Positions 1 through 8,307 are shown, numbered from the stretch's first letter. The stretch is 16,228 nucleotides of DNA from Colimorpha sp045642445 (GCA_045642445.1 JAZUIX010000214.1:1-16228), one strand, 5' to 3'. Program-made: numbers and translations. Notes: generated by a model not told the origin, from the letters alone.

Positions 1-515
1 AGAATACAACATGTTAAGTATTGCTAAAAATCAAAAGGTATACAAAGTCAACTGTCACTTCTTAAATCTGGACAAATTCAAAATTGTTAAAATTAGGCAT
101 AATATATTGGTTTATAACCAATAACAACCTTAATTCAAAAAACGCCGTTTCCGACCCTCGTTTCCCTCTTTTTTACCCCACAAAATACAAACGTAAATGA
201 CCTTAAATATTTTTTTAAACGAAAATAACCGTGAATAACCGTGAATGATCGTAAATATTTTTTTCGAAAATTCATGGGCATTTGCGGATATTCGCGTTTA
301 TAAAAATATTCATAGGCATTCTCGAACATTCTCGTTTATACCTTATTCTCATGTCGAAAATTCATTGTTCGACTTTTTGCAAAAAACATTGTAATTCAGT
401 CTTAATTGGGCCGTTTGGAATGGCGTTTTTTTATTAAAATTGGACGTAATGAAAAAAATTGTTGTTTGCAATAGATTGATTTTTAGCTTATTCTACGAAT
501 ATTGCAAAAGAAGAG
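1..515. other. AT-rich spacer upstream of the HU gene
   Basis: No convincing gene is visible. The stretch holds a perfect 7-bp inverted repeat with a 3-nt spacer (106-122, arms ATTGGTT/AACCAAT), a block of imperfect repeats at 186-350 described separately, and near its right end the promoter of the HU gene. A minus-strand frame at 135-329 is open but its product is made of the repeat units and has no recognisable fold, so it is not called. Confidence 0.6.
186..350. repeat. Imperfect AT-rich repeat block
   Basis: The block contains diverged copies of a unit built on the word TAAATATTTTTTT (about 204-216 and 252-264), preceded by tandem GTGAATAACC-like words (230-248), then two related pieces containing ATTCATgGGCATT and ATTCATaGGCATT, each followed by TCGCGTTTATA or TCTCGTTTATA. 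The pattern looks like a dispersed non-coding repeat of the kind common in Bacteroidales intergenic DNA. The assignment to a named family is not possible from the sequence alone. Confidence 0.5.
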
Positions 516-545
516 TTGTTAAGTCCGATTTTTTTATTATTTTTG
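516..545 (+). promoter_or_regulatory. Bacteroidetes-type promoter of the HU gene
   Basis: A -33 element TTG (516-518) is followed after 19 nt by TATTTTTG (538-545), which matches the Bacteroidetes primary sigma factor consensus TAnnTTTG. The start codon is about 30 nt downstream, which leaves a short leader without a Shine-Dalgarno motif. Confidence 0.7.
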
Positions 546-575
546 CAACTCCAAATAATTAAAAATTGATTTATT

Positions 576-848
576 ATGACCAAAGCAGAAGTTGTTAGCG
601 AAATTTATTCCAGAACTGGTATCGACAGAAACGCTATTCATGTCACTATCGAGGAATTGATGAATACCATTAAGGACAATATGGTAAAAGGTGAGAATAT
701 CTATCTCCGCGGTTTCGGCACGTTCGAGCTGAAGAGAAGAGCCGAGAAGACTGGCCGCAATATCACGAAGAACACCTCCGTGCATATTCCTGCCCACAAT
801 ATTCCCGCTTTCAAGCCCTCCAAGGAGTTCAAGAATATGGTGAAATAA
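576..848 (+). CDS. HU/IHF family DNA-binding protein
   Basis: A 90-residue histone-like protein of the HU/IHF family, which dimerises and bends DNA in the nucleoid. The helical N-terminal half (residues 1-40) carries the dimerisation helices. The family signature GFGTFELKRR lies at about 46-55, followed by the beta-arm and the C-terminal IPAFKPSKEFK helix start. The arm reads GRNITKNT instead of the GRNPxTG of E. coli HU. The intercalating proline is therefore replaced by isoleucine, a form I know from Bacteroidetes homologues. Length is standard for the family. The gene stands alone with its own promoter at 516-545 and a long hairpin after the stop, so it is probably monocistronic. Family assignment is very safe; whether it acts as a general nucleoid protein or a specific host factor cannot be told. 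Confidence 0.96.
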   Translation: MTKAEVVSEIYSRTGIDRNAIHVTIEELMNTIKDNMVKGENIYLRGFGTFELKRRAEKTGRNITKNTSVHIPAHNIPAFKPSKEFKNMVK

Positions 849-903
849 GAGGCGATCCGCAAGGTCGTTTCTTCCAATATCGCGGTGCTTAAGGCGCCGC
901 ATG

Positions 904-945
904 ATGATTGTGAGCAGAGGATTCCGTTCCTCTGTCCACAATCAT
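904..945 (+). terminator. Hairpin downstream of the HU gene
   Basis: Outer arms ATGATTGTG (904-912) and CACAATCAT (937-945) are perfectly complementary, and inner arms AGAGGA (916-921) and TCCTCT (928-933) extend the stem. No strong T-run follows, so it may act as a terminator or as a 3'-end stabilising structure. Confidence 0.6.
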
Positions 946-1020
946 TTGTATTCGCTATTACAAACCAATCGACATTTTCGGCAGGAGAGTCTTAAGGTGG
1001 GTTCTCGTATTATTCAAAAA

Positions 1021-1102
1021 CCAATAACCTTTACAAATCGATAACCTATAACCAATAACCCTTATAAATCGATAACCTATAACCTATAACCAATAACCTT
1101 TA
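1021..1102. repeat. Tandem ATAACC-rich repeats
   Basis: Two and a third copies of a 31-38 nt unit are visible: 1021-1051, 1052-1089 (expanded by an extra CCTATAA) and the truncated 1090-1102. Each begins CCAATAACC and continues with TAAATCGATAACCTATAA-like sequence. The same ATAACC word also occurs at 116-127 and in the 230-248 block. Confidence 0.8.
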
Positions 1103-1106
1103 CCTC

Positions 1107-1134
1107 AATTCACAATTCACAATTCACAATTCAC
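1107..1134. repeat. Four exact copies of heptamer AATTCAC
   Basis: AATTCAC is repeated four times without mismatch, ending 26 nt upstream of the -33 element of the next operon. Short exact repeats of this type can change copy number by slippage, so promoter spacing or upstream DNA geometry could vary between cells. That effect is an inference. Confidence 0.85.
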
Positions 1135-1160
1135 GTTTGATAAATACTTTTTATTGGCGC

Positions 1161-1190
1161 TTTGCGTTATTATAAAAAGTAGTAATTTTG
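1161..1190 (+). promoter_or_regulatory. Promoter of the exported-protein/LtaS-like operon
   Basis: TTTG (1161-1164) and TAATTTTG (1183-1190), 18 nt apart, match both boxes of the Bacteroidetes consensus almost perfectly. The start codon lies 36 nt after the -7 box. No Shine-Dalgarno sequence is present; the leader just before the ATG is A/T-rich, as usual in this phylum. Confidence 0.75.
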
Positions 1191-1226
1191 CATTTTGATA
1201 TATTAATTCAGAAATAATAATCAATT

Positions 1227-4200
1227 ATGAATAAATCTCGCGTTTATACTATTGTGTTGCTGGTGGTTGCGGTGGTGTTTATGGCCATGCCCGCCAATGC
1301 TCAGAAACGTCCGTCGAAGCAGAAGGTGAACTTCACCGTGGAGGAGATGCCCGACCAGTTGCTGACTTTTCTCAACGGAACCCTCAAGGATGAGGACAAA
1401 CTGGAGGCCAACAAAAAACTTGTGGATGCTTTCGCGGCGGTGTATAACGGTCTCGGTGCCAGTCGTCAGGAGGAGGTTGTGGACCTCTATAATGCCGCAA
1501 GGCAGACAAAGATGTCGCCTCTGCCCGACTATGCCGAGTTGACCACTACGCTGATGGCTTACCAAAAGGCCACGGTGACCTCGACCATCTTTGCCGAGTG
1601 GATTGCAGCCACCAAGGCCATCATGTCGCTCACCACCAAGACGAAAGAGATTACAGGCTTCATATCGTATTCCGCAGCCTTGCTGGCCGACAGAACACTT
1701 TACGGCACCCGTTCGTGTGTGTGGCAGGCTCAGCCCAATAGCGTGTTCTCGTTTGTGCCAACCAACAAGGATGTGAAGACGGTGTTCGATACCCCCATCA
1801 ACCTGCGCTACACCTCGGGCACGAGCAGCAATGCCGACGAGAACACGATTTACGGCACCAAGGGAGCCTATCTGTTCCTCGACAACCTGTGGAAAGGGCA
1901 GGGGGGACGCCTTACGTGGGAACGCTGCGGAGTGGCCGCAGGGGCCTGCTATGCCGATTTGCAGTATTATACCGTGGTGACCAAATTCCCCAAGTTCACC
2001 GCCGACTCGGTGCTGTTTATCAACACCAACTATTTCAAGAGCCCCATCAAGGGCACTATCGAGGAGGCCCTCAACACCAAGACTGAGCCCGACAAATACA
2101 ATTTCCCCAAGTTCCGCTCCTATCAGAAGGACTTCCAGCTGAAGGATGTGATGCCCGGGGTGGATTTTGAGGGAAGCTTTATGATGTATGGTCCCCGCTT
2201 TGTGACTAATGACGAGAAGAGCCCCGCCTCGATGGTGTTCTACCGTGGCGGCAAGAGGTTCATGACGGTGAGCTCGACCAAGTTCACCTTGCTGCCCCAC
2301 ATGCTCACTTCCGAGCGTGCCGCTGTGAAGATTTTTATCGACAACGACTCGATATGCAACACCGGTTTGCTGGTGCGCTACACCACAGCCGACCAGCGTG
2401 TGAACCTCAACAACAGCCCCAAGCGCAACTACTACAGCCCCTACACCGACAGCTATCACCAGCTGGACATCTACTGTGAGTCGATCAACTGGTGGATTGC
2501 CAAGGACATCTTGGAGTTCGACATGGTGGCACAAAGCAGTTCGGAGACCAATGTGACCTTTGAGTCGAACCGCTACTACTCGGTGCGTAAGGCCCGCGAG
2601 GTGCAGGGTATCGACGAGGTGAGCCCTGTGGTGCGTATGTACCGTTTCATGAAAGACCACGACATGCGTAAGGATTTCGGCCTGGTGTCGTTCCAGAAGG
2701 CCATAGGCTTGGACGAGGCTCAGACAAAACTGATGATTCACAACCTCTCGAAGTCGGGTCTGGTGTCGTTTGACGAGGGCTCGAAGTTCATCCATGTGCA
2801 CGACAAACTGCTGGGTTTCTACAAAGCCATCAGCAAGCAGAAGGGCCACGACTACGATGCCCTGACGCTTGAGTCGGACACCAAGGGCACCAACGCCGAG
2901 ATGGACCTCTCGACCAACGATTTGCGGGTGCATGGTGTGGAAAAATTCGTGGTTAGCGACAGCCAGTTGGTGGTGGTGAAACCATACGGCGGCAATATCC
3001 TCGTAAAACGCAACCGCGACATCATCTTCTCTGGCTATATCAATGTGGGCCGTTTCGAAATGAACGTCACCGATGCCACATTTTTCTACGACGATTTCCG
3101 TTTCGACTTGCCGCAGATCGACTCGATGCGTTTCTGGGTCACCAGTTTCACCGAAGAGGGCAAGCAGCACGTGGTGCGCACCCCTCTCTACAGCTTGGTT
3201 GGCGACATCCAGATCGACAAGCCCGACAACCATTGCGGCCTTCAGAAAAACAAGGATTACCCGATATTCAACAGCGTAAAGACAAGCTATGTCTATTATG
3301 ACCGCCCCTTCGTCCTCGGCGGAGTGTATAAACGCGACAGGTTCTACTATACCTTGAATCCGTTTGTCATTAAGCAGCTTACCGACTTTGTGACCGATAG
3401 TTTGGAATTCTCCGGCACCCTGACCTCTGCCGGCATTTTCCCCGACATCCCACAGCCCCTCAAGGTTCAGCGCGACTACTCGTTGGGCTTTATCAACACC
3501 ACTCCCCAGGGAGGATATGAGACCTACGGCGGCAAGGGCCGCTATTTCGACACCGTGGCACTCAGCTATGGCGGTTTGCGAGGCAAAGGACGTCTGGAAT
3601 ACCTCACCTCGGTAATGTCTACCGACAAATATATCTTTATGCCCGACTCCACCGTGGCTCAGACCGATACTTTCTATGTCAAGGAGGAGAACGATTTCCC
3701 CGACATACACAATGGGCAGACCATCGTCCGCTGGTATCCCTACAGGGATTCGATGACGGTGTCGCAGATGCTCAACGGGTCGCAGTTCCAGATGTATCAC
3801 GGCGAGACCCAGCTGGCAGGACGTGTCACCCTGCAGCCCAAAGGTGCTGCCGCTACAGGTACCGCCACCTTGCACGAGGGCACACTTCGTTCGCCTTGGT
3901 TCCAGCTTCGCAGCAAGGAGATGGACGCCAAACAGACCCACTTCTCGCTCTTCTCGATGAAGTACAACAATGTGGCTTTCGAGGCCGACAATATGCGCTC
4001 GCATATCGATTATGAGGAGCACACGGGCCAGTTCACCTCCAACGACACTTTGGAGCGCACCCTGTTGCCCGCCTTGGGCTATGCCGCTTGGGTGGACCAG
4101 TACACCTGGGATTGGGACGACCGCACCTTGGCCCTCGACAATAGCAAGAGCACCGAGAGCGGCGGTATGGAGGCCGTGGCCCTGCGCGACCGTGCCAAAC

Positions 4201-5780
4201 GTATGGATCGTATGCCTGGAGCCCGCTTCGAGTCTACCGACCCGAAACTCAAAAATATCCGTTTCTGCGCTATCCACAGCGACTATCGTTACGACGATTT
4301 GGAACTCTCCAACCACAACGTCTTTGCCCTCCCCATTGCCGACGCACTCATCGCTCCTTCGGGCGACTCGCTGCATATCTCCAAGGGTGGCGAGATGAGC
4401 CTCATCAAGAACGGCAGCCTGCTGGCTGAGCGCGACAGCTGCTTCCACCTCTTCTACAAGTGCGACATCATGGTCACCGACGGCAAGAAATATGGCGCCA
4501 AGGGCTATATCGACTATGTGAGCGAGGACGACAAGAAGCAGCCTATCTATATGACCGAGATTGCCCCCGATGCCAACGGTATGACCGTGGCCAACGGCTT
4601 TGTGTCCGACACGGCTCGTTTCACCCTCTCGCAGGCCTTCGGCTTTGCCGGAAAGGTGCGTGTGGAGGCGCTGAAACGCGACTACTATTTCGATGGCGGT
4701 GTGCGTCTGCTGCACAACTGCGCACCTGTGGAGCAGCTGGGTCTGCTGGCCTATGCCGACTATCTCGATCCCGATAACATCCGTGTGACGGTGTCGCAAA
4801 ATCCTGTGGATTGGAAGGGCAATCCCATCAATGCCGGCATACGCATGGATCAGAACTCGCTGAAACCCTCCTCCTCGTTCCTCACCAAGCACCAACCCGG
4901 CATCGAACTTATCAGCGGCTTCGGTCTGCTGCATTTCGACAATGCCACCAACTCGTATACCATCACTACGCAGGACAAGCTGGACGACAACGACTATGTC
5001 GACCATTACCTCACCCTGCATGGCGACGATTGCACCTTGGAGGGCGAAGGCCCCATCTCTCTCGGACAAACCGAGGCCCCTGCTTCGATTTATGCCTACG
5101 GCAAGGCCTTCTACGACCCCTACAATTTGGACAATTTCTCGCTCAACACGGTCTTCGGTGTCAACTTCCCCATCAACGAGGATGTGCTTGCCCAGATGGC
5201 CAAACAGATTGAGGAGGATTTGCGTCCGGGTCCTGCCGACCGTGAGAACGACCTGCTCGAACATGCCCTCATGTACGGCATGGGTCACGACGAGGGCCAG
5301 GATGCCTATATGACCTATCAGAGCACGGGTGCTTTCGACAAGATTCCCCAGTGCATCAACAATACGCTCCTCTTCGAAAAAGTGCATTGGGAGTACTCTG
5401 TGCAGCGTGGCTATACCGCCAGCGGCACCGTGGCCCTGTGCAATGTGGGCAAGAAACAGCTGCACGTCAATGTGCGTCTCAGAGCCCAGCTCACCCGTCG
5501 TAGCGGCGACAACCATCTGATTATCTACATGCAGCTGGCCAACGACCACTGGTATTATTTCCACTACCAGATGGGCAGCAAACACCTCTCCATTGCCAGC
5601 AGCAATGCCGCCTGGAACGACAAGATTCTCGACATCAAGTCCGACAAACGCAAGGTTGACGGTTTCAGCTACTCGGTGGTCAATTCGCGCTCCGAGATGC
5701 AGAGTTTCCTCTCCGGCTTCACTGGCGACCCCGCCGATGAAGAAGAGGAGGACTATGACAACGAGGAGGAAGACGATTGA
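1227..5780 (+). CDS. Giant exported protein of unknown function (1517 aa)
   Basis: I do not recognise a characterised family. Residues 1-25 form a clear type I signal peptide: a basic start, a hydrophobic core, then AxA cleavage after PANA. No lipobox cysteine follows, so the protein is probably periplasmic or surface-associated rather than a lipoprotein. The first 150 residues are helical. Around 474-530 there is a helical stretch (GLVSFQKAIGLDEAQTKLMI) with a winged-helix flavour, ending in a basic-aromatic segment. The remainder to about 1490 is rich in short alternating strands with many Asp, Tyr and Phe, suggesting repeated beta-sandwich or beta-solenoid modules. The C-terminus is a run of acidic residues. 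It is the first gene of an operon with the LtaS-like enzyme, its stop overlapping the next ATG, so the two probably act on the same envelope polymer or complex. Codons TTA, CTA and TCA are absent from 1227 to 5585. Confidence 0.9.
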   Translation: MNKSRVYTIVLLVVAVVFMAMPANAQKRPSKQKVNFTVEEMPDQLLTFLNGTLKDEDKLEANKKLVDAFAAVYNGLGASRQEEVVDLYNAARQTKMSPLPDYAELTTTLMAYQKATVTSTIFAEWIAATKAIMSLTTKTKEITGFISYSAALLADRTLYGTRSCVWQAQPNSVFSFVPTNKDVKTVFDTPINLRYTSGTSSNADENTIYGTKGAYLFLDNLWKGQGGRLTWERCGVAAGACYADLQYYTVVTKFPKFTADSVLFINTNYFKSPIKGTIEEALNTKTEPDKYNFPKFRSYQKDFQLKDVMPGVDFEGSFMMYGPRFVTNDEKSPASMVFYRGGKRFMTVSSTKFTLLPHMLTSERAAVKIFIDNDSICNTGLLVRYTTADQRVNLNNSPKRNYYSPYTDSYHQLDIYCESINWWIAKDILEFDMVAQSSSETNVTFESNRYYSVRKAREVQGIDEVSPVVRMYRFMKDHDMRKDFGLVSFQKAIGLDEAQTKLMIHNLSKSGLVSFDEGSKFIHVHDKLLGFYKAISKQKGHDYDALTLESDTKGTNAEMDLSTNDLRVHGVEKFVVSDSQLVVVKPYGGNILVKRNRDIIFSGYINVGRFEMNVTDATFFYDDFRFDLPQIDSMRFWVTSFTEEGKQHVVRTPLYSLVGDIQIDKPDNHCGLQKNKDYPIFNSVKTSYVYYDRPFVLGGVYKRDRFYYTLNPFVIKQLTDFVTDSLEFSGTLTSAGIFPDIPQPLKVQRDYSLGFINTTPQGGYETYGGKGRYFDTVALSYGGLRGKGRLEYLTSVMSTDKYIFMPDSTVAQTDTFYVKEENDFPDIHNGQTIVRWYPYRDSMTVSQMLNGSQFQMYHGETQLAGRVTLQPKGAAATGTATLHEGTLRSPWFQLRSKEMDAKQTHFSLFSMKYNNVAFEADNMRSHIDYEEHTGQFTSNDTLERTLLPALGYAAWVDQYTWDWDDRTLALDNSKSTESGGMEAVALRDRAKRMDRMPGARFESTDPKLKNIRFCAIHSDYRYDDLELSNHNVFALPIADALIAPSGDSLHISKGGEMSLIKNGSLLAERDSCFHLFYKCDIMVTDGKKYGAKGYIDYVSEDDKKQPIYMTEIAPDANGMTVANGFVSDTARFTLSQAFGFAGKVRVEALKRDYYFDGGVRLLHNCAPVEQLGLLAYADYLDPDNIRVTVSQNPVDWKGNPINAGIRMDQNSLKPSSSFLTKHQPGIELISGFGLLHFDNATNSYTITTQDKLDDNDYVDHYLTLHGDDCTLEGEGPISLGQTEAPASIYAYGKAFYDPYNLDNFSLNTVFGVNFPINEDVLAQMAKQIEEDLRPGPADRENDLLEHALMYGMGHDEGQDAYMTYQSTGAFDKIPQCINNTLLFEKVHWEYSVQRGYTASGTVALCNVGKKQLHVNVRLRAQLTRRSGDNHLIIYMQLANDHWYYFHYQMGSKHLSIASSNAAWNDKILDIKSDKRKVDGFSYSVVNSRSEMQSFLSGFTGDPADEEEEDYDNEEEDD

Positions 5781-7558
5781 TGCTTCAGTTGTTGATTATC
5801 TTGCTGGCATTCATATTGCTGTTTGCCAGCCAGAAGGTGCTCTTTTTGCTGTTCAATCATGCCTATGCCGAAGGGGTGGGGCTCTCCGACGCTGCCTCGG
5901 TGGTGTGGCATGGCTTGAGGCTCGACCTCACCATGAGTTGCTATCTCATGGTGGTGCCCATCGTGGTGGTGATGGTGGCTATGCTTAGCCGCAAGGTGGA
6001 TTTGAAGCGGGTGCTGAGTTGGTGGTATGCCCCTGTGGCGTTGCTCATGTCGCTGGTGTTTGTGGCCGATGCAGTGCTGTACAGTTTCTGGGGCGCCAAA
6101 CTCGATGCTGCCGACCTTTTCTATGCCCAAAATCCGAAAGATGTCTTTGCCAGCCTCTCGTTGGGGTGGGCTTTGTTGGGGGTGATAGTGGTGCTGGTGT
6201 TGGCTGCCGCCTATTTCGCTTTGCTCCGATGGGTCACACCTCGCAGCGTGCCGCAACGCAAATGGTGGGTTGCGGTGCCCCTGACGATCGTGCTTCTGGG
6301 AGCCGACTTTGTGGGAGTGCGTGGCGGTGTGGGAACCTCCACCGCCAATCCTGGCAGAGCTTTCTTTTCCGAAAACAAATTCCTCAATCATGCCGCCCTC
6401 AACCCGTTTTTCAATATGAGCTATTCGCTGGCCAAAAAACAGGTGCTCGACCAGGAGTTTCAGTTCTATTCGGTAGAGGAAATGCAACAGCTTACAGCGG
6501 GCATTTTCGACCCTCATGCCGACATTGCCGACACTTTGCTCAACACCTCTCGACCCAATATCATCTTGGTTATTTGGGAAGGGGGTGGCCGCAATATGGT
6601 TTGCAACGATACCGTGGCGCCCAACTATGCACGGCTGCGTAGCCAAGGGGTGTTCTTCGACAATTGTTATGCCAACAGTTTCCGCACCGATAGGGGAGTA
6701 GTGTCGCTGTTGAGTGGCTGGCCGGGGCTCCCCACCGCCTCGCTCATGAAGCGTGGCGACATGTGCCGATCTTTGCCCAATTTGGCCAAAAGTCTGGGCA
6801 AGGCAGGCTATCACACCTGTTTCACCTACGGAGGCGACATCGATTTCACCAACATGCGCAACTATCTGTTTGAGGGCGGTTTTCAAGACATTCAAGGCGA
6901 CGAATCTTTTTCCGATGTGCCTTATAAGGCCAGCTGGGGAGCCGACGATGAGTTTGTGCTCGATGCCTCCAAAGGTCATCCCGCCGAACCCTTTTTCCAC
7001 ACCTACCTCACCCTCAGCAGTCACGAGCCGTGGCAGGTTCCCTACCAGCGGTTGGACAATATCTACCAGAATGCCTTTGCCTACACCGATTCGTGTTTGG
7101 GACTTTTTGTGGAACGGCTGCGCAAAAGCCCTGTATGGGACAACCTCTTGCTGATCATAGTCCCCGACCACGGCATACCCTTTGGCGAAGGGCAGTGGGC
7201 CTCGGATGTGGCCGCGGCGCAGATACCGATGCTTTGGATAGGGGGAGCGGTGCGTCAGCCCAAGGTAGTGGACCGTCTGATGAATCAGAGCGACATGGCT
7301 GCCACCTTGCTGGCACAGCTCTCGTTGCCCTTCGACGACTACCCGTTTAGTCGCAACATGCTTTCAGCCGACACCCTGCCCCTCGTGGCAACCCATACCT
7401 TCAAAAACGGCATGAACCTCATCACCCCTGCTGCCAGAACCTCTTACGAGTGTGTGAACAACCGTTTGGTGCCCCTGACCCCCGCCGACCCTCAGCAGCC
7501 CTATGCCCAAGCCCTGCTGCAACTCGTCTACTATCGCTCCGCCCAACTGCCCAGATGA
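5780..7558 (+). CDS. LtaS-like/sulfatase-fold membrane transferase (592 aa)
   Basis: An alkaline-phosphatase superfamily enzyme of the LtaS type (glycerol- or ethanolamine-phosphate transferase, or sulfatase). Five hydrophobic segments fill residues 1-190, and the catalytic domain starts at about 255. Residues matching the LtaS metal and nucleophile set are E267 (in VIWEGGG), T303 (in FRTDRG, the expected nucleophile), H415 (SSHEPW) and D463-H464 (PDHG); the order and spacing match S. aureus LtaS closely. The domain should face the periplasm. Bacteroidales do not make classical lipoteichoic acid, so the real acceptor is more likely a glycan, lipid A or a glycolipid headgroup. I chose the ATG at 5780, which shares its A with the TGA of the upstream gene; a TTG one codon earlier is also open. 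The overlap implies translational coupling to the giant exported protein. Confidence 0.92.
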   Translation: MLQLLIILLAFILLFASQKVLFLLFNHAYAEGVGLSDAASVVWHGLRLDLTMSCYLMVVPIVVVMVAMLSRKVDLKRVLSWWYAPVALLMSLVFVADAVLYSFWGAKLDAADLFYAQNPKDVFASLSLGWALLGVIVVLVLAAAYFALLRWVTPRSVPQRKWWVAVPLTIVLLGADFVGVRGGVGTSTANPGRAFFSENKFLNHAALNPFFNMSYSLAKKQVLDQEFQFYSVEEMQQLTAGIFDPHADIADTLLNTSRPNIILVIWEGGGRNMVCNDTVAPNYARLRSQGVFFDNCYANSFRTDRGVVSLLSGWPGLPTASLMKRGDMCRSLPNLAKSLGKAGYHTCFTYGGDIDFTNMRNYLFEGGFQDIQGDESFSDVPYKASWGADDEFVLDASKGHPAEPFFHTYLTLSSHEPWQVPYQRLDNIYQNAFAYTDSCLGLFVERLRKSPVWDNLLLIIVPDHGIPFGEGQWASDVAAAQIPMLWIGGAVRQPKVVDRLMNQSDMAATLLAQLSLPFDDYPFSRNMLSADTLPLVATHTFKNGMNLITPAARTSYECVNNRLVPLTPADPQQPYAQALLQLVYYRSAQLPR

Positions 7559-7567
7559 TTTCTCAAA

Positions 7568-7771
7568 TCAGCTGATGGAGCCGAAGAACTCCTCCAGCGT
7601 TTGGCGCAAATCGTACATTGAGACGATTATTTTGTACATTTTTACGAGCAATTCGTACACTTCCGGCATGGTTATGTGCATCGGACAGGCCGCCTCCACC
7701 TCCTCTTTGTGACGGCGGTCTTTAGGGTTAAGTCCGTATTCGTGAAGCAATTTGACCTCATTTTTGCTCAT
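7568..7771 (-). CDS. Small conserved-looking protein (67 aa), function unknown
   Basis: A 67-residue protein converging on the LtaS-like gene with only 9 nt between the two stop codons. It starts MSKNEVKLLHEYGLNPKD and is predicted to be mostly helical, with an amphipathic C-terminal half (residues 34-64) that could form a dimerising helix pair. There is one Cys and no signal peptide or membrane segment. A TATTTTTG box (minus strand, 7814-7821) sits about 43 nt before the ATG, which supports expression. I do not recognise the family. Amino-acid composition looks like a real protein and not like the shadow frames nearby. It overlaps a plus-strand frame (7503-7712) that I consider spurious. Confidence 0.65.
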   Translation of the reverse strand: MSKNEVKLLHEYGLNPKDRRHKEEVEAACPMHITMPEVYELLVKMYKIIVSMYDLRQTLEEFFGSIS

Positions 7772-7813
7772 AAGTCGTATTGCTCAAAAACTGGTAGTTG
7801 AGGCCGTTTTTTG

Positions 7814-7841
7814 CAAAAATAAACATCATTTTCTTACGAAC
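7814..7841 (-). promoter_or_regulatory. Possible promoter of the 67-aa gene
   Basis: On the minus strand TATTTTTG (7821-7814) fits the -7 consensus TAnnTTTG. The -33 partner is weak: TTCG at 7841-7838, with 16 nt spacing instead of the usual 18-21. Confidence 0.4.
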
Positions 7842-8256
7842 GAGATATATAGTCATGATATTTTCGGTATTAAAATTTGTTAAAAAAGTTTTGTTTTTCC
7901 CCCTTCCGGTACGAAGAAGGGTCGTAGTACCTTCGTTATAGGTTTGTTGCAGGTTTGCTATAGTAGCGAAGAATCAACGAGTTATGAACGAGGTTACTTC
8001 GGGGATGACAAACATGACAAATGACAAATGCTATTAGTGTGAAATGCATATTTAGTTAGATATTATTATATATATTAGTATTTATTTAATCTTATAAATG
8101 TAATCCATTTTTTGATTGTGCAATTCAGATACATTGCATTTGTCTTTTGTCGTGTTTGTCATGTTACTTAGTAACGATTAAAAAATAAGTTGTAACGATG
8201 TGGTCGTTTTTGTTGAAAACAAAACTGCCTCATTTGTACGATAGGATTGTATCATG
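7842..8256. other. Non-coding AT-rich transition region with secondary structure
   Basis: No gene is supported here. Base composition drops sharply compared with the operon to the left. At 7903-7971 short inverted words overlap (CCTTC/GAAGG at 7903-7920, GGTAC/GTACC at 7908-7931, CTTCG..CTAT/CGAAG at 7931-7971), and the word GGTTTG is duplicated inside the last of them. The inverted repeat at 8005-8162 is listed separately. The stretch marks the edge between ancestral chromosome and accessory DNA. Confidence 0.55.
8005..8162. repeat. 27-bp imperfect inverted repeat with 104-nt AT-rich spacer
   Basis: The arm at 8005-8031 begins ATGACAAACATGACAAATG. It is matched, reverse-complemented, by 8136-8162 with two mismatches in 27. 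Outside the right arm is the palindrome GTTACTTAGTAAC (8163-8175), and outside the left arm GTTACT recurs at 7994-7999, so similarity continues loosely outward. Inside the arms the word ATGACAAA is itself tandemly repeated. The layout resembles a MITE-like remnant or a pair of protein-binding arms; no transposase is nearby. Confidence 0.75.
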
Positions 8257-8307
8257 TTATTTTTTTACCGTTACTAAATAATCAAACTTCAATTTTGTAC
8301 GTCCCAT
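8257..8307 (-). pseudogene. Decayed start of a mini-HTH gene (second copy)
   Basis: Reading on the minus strand, an AGAAAGGGG ribosome-site-like word is followed by an ATG at 8307 and the peptide MGRTKLKFDYLVTVKK, then a stop. The first ten residues and the DNA around the start match the mini-HTH gene at 14386-14547 (MGRTKCKVDYMMEYGEE...). Similarity also continues upstream of the ATG (8308-8340 against 14548-14580). This copy has lost the HTH part. It lies left of the leftmost tRNA-Leu fragment, so similar DNA was present here more than once. Confidence 0.6.

Noticed and set aside
135..329. 64-aa minus-strand frame in the left spacer
   Set aside because: It is built from the repeated AT-rich units (KKYLRSFT occurs twice) and has no promoter or fold; it is a repeat translated by chance.
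1021..1134. CRISPR array
   Set aside because: The units are short, directly abutting and lack unique spacers; there are no cas genes.
1221..5585. 1454-codon open frame on the minus strand
   Set aside because: It is exactly in register with the sense gene and exists because that gene avoids TTA, CTA and TCA. Its product is a low-quality mix of Val, His, Gly and Leu with no domain, and the sense strand has a signal peptide, promoter and operon partner.
5753..7171. 472-codon open frame on the minus strand
   Set aside because: Same in-register shadow effect, opposite the LtaS-like gene whose catalytic residues are all recognisable.
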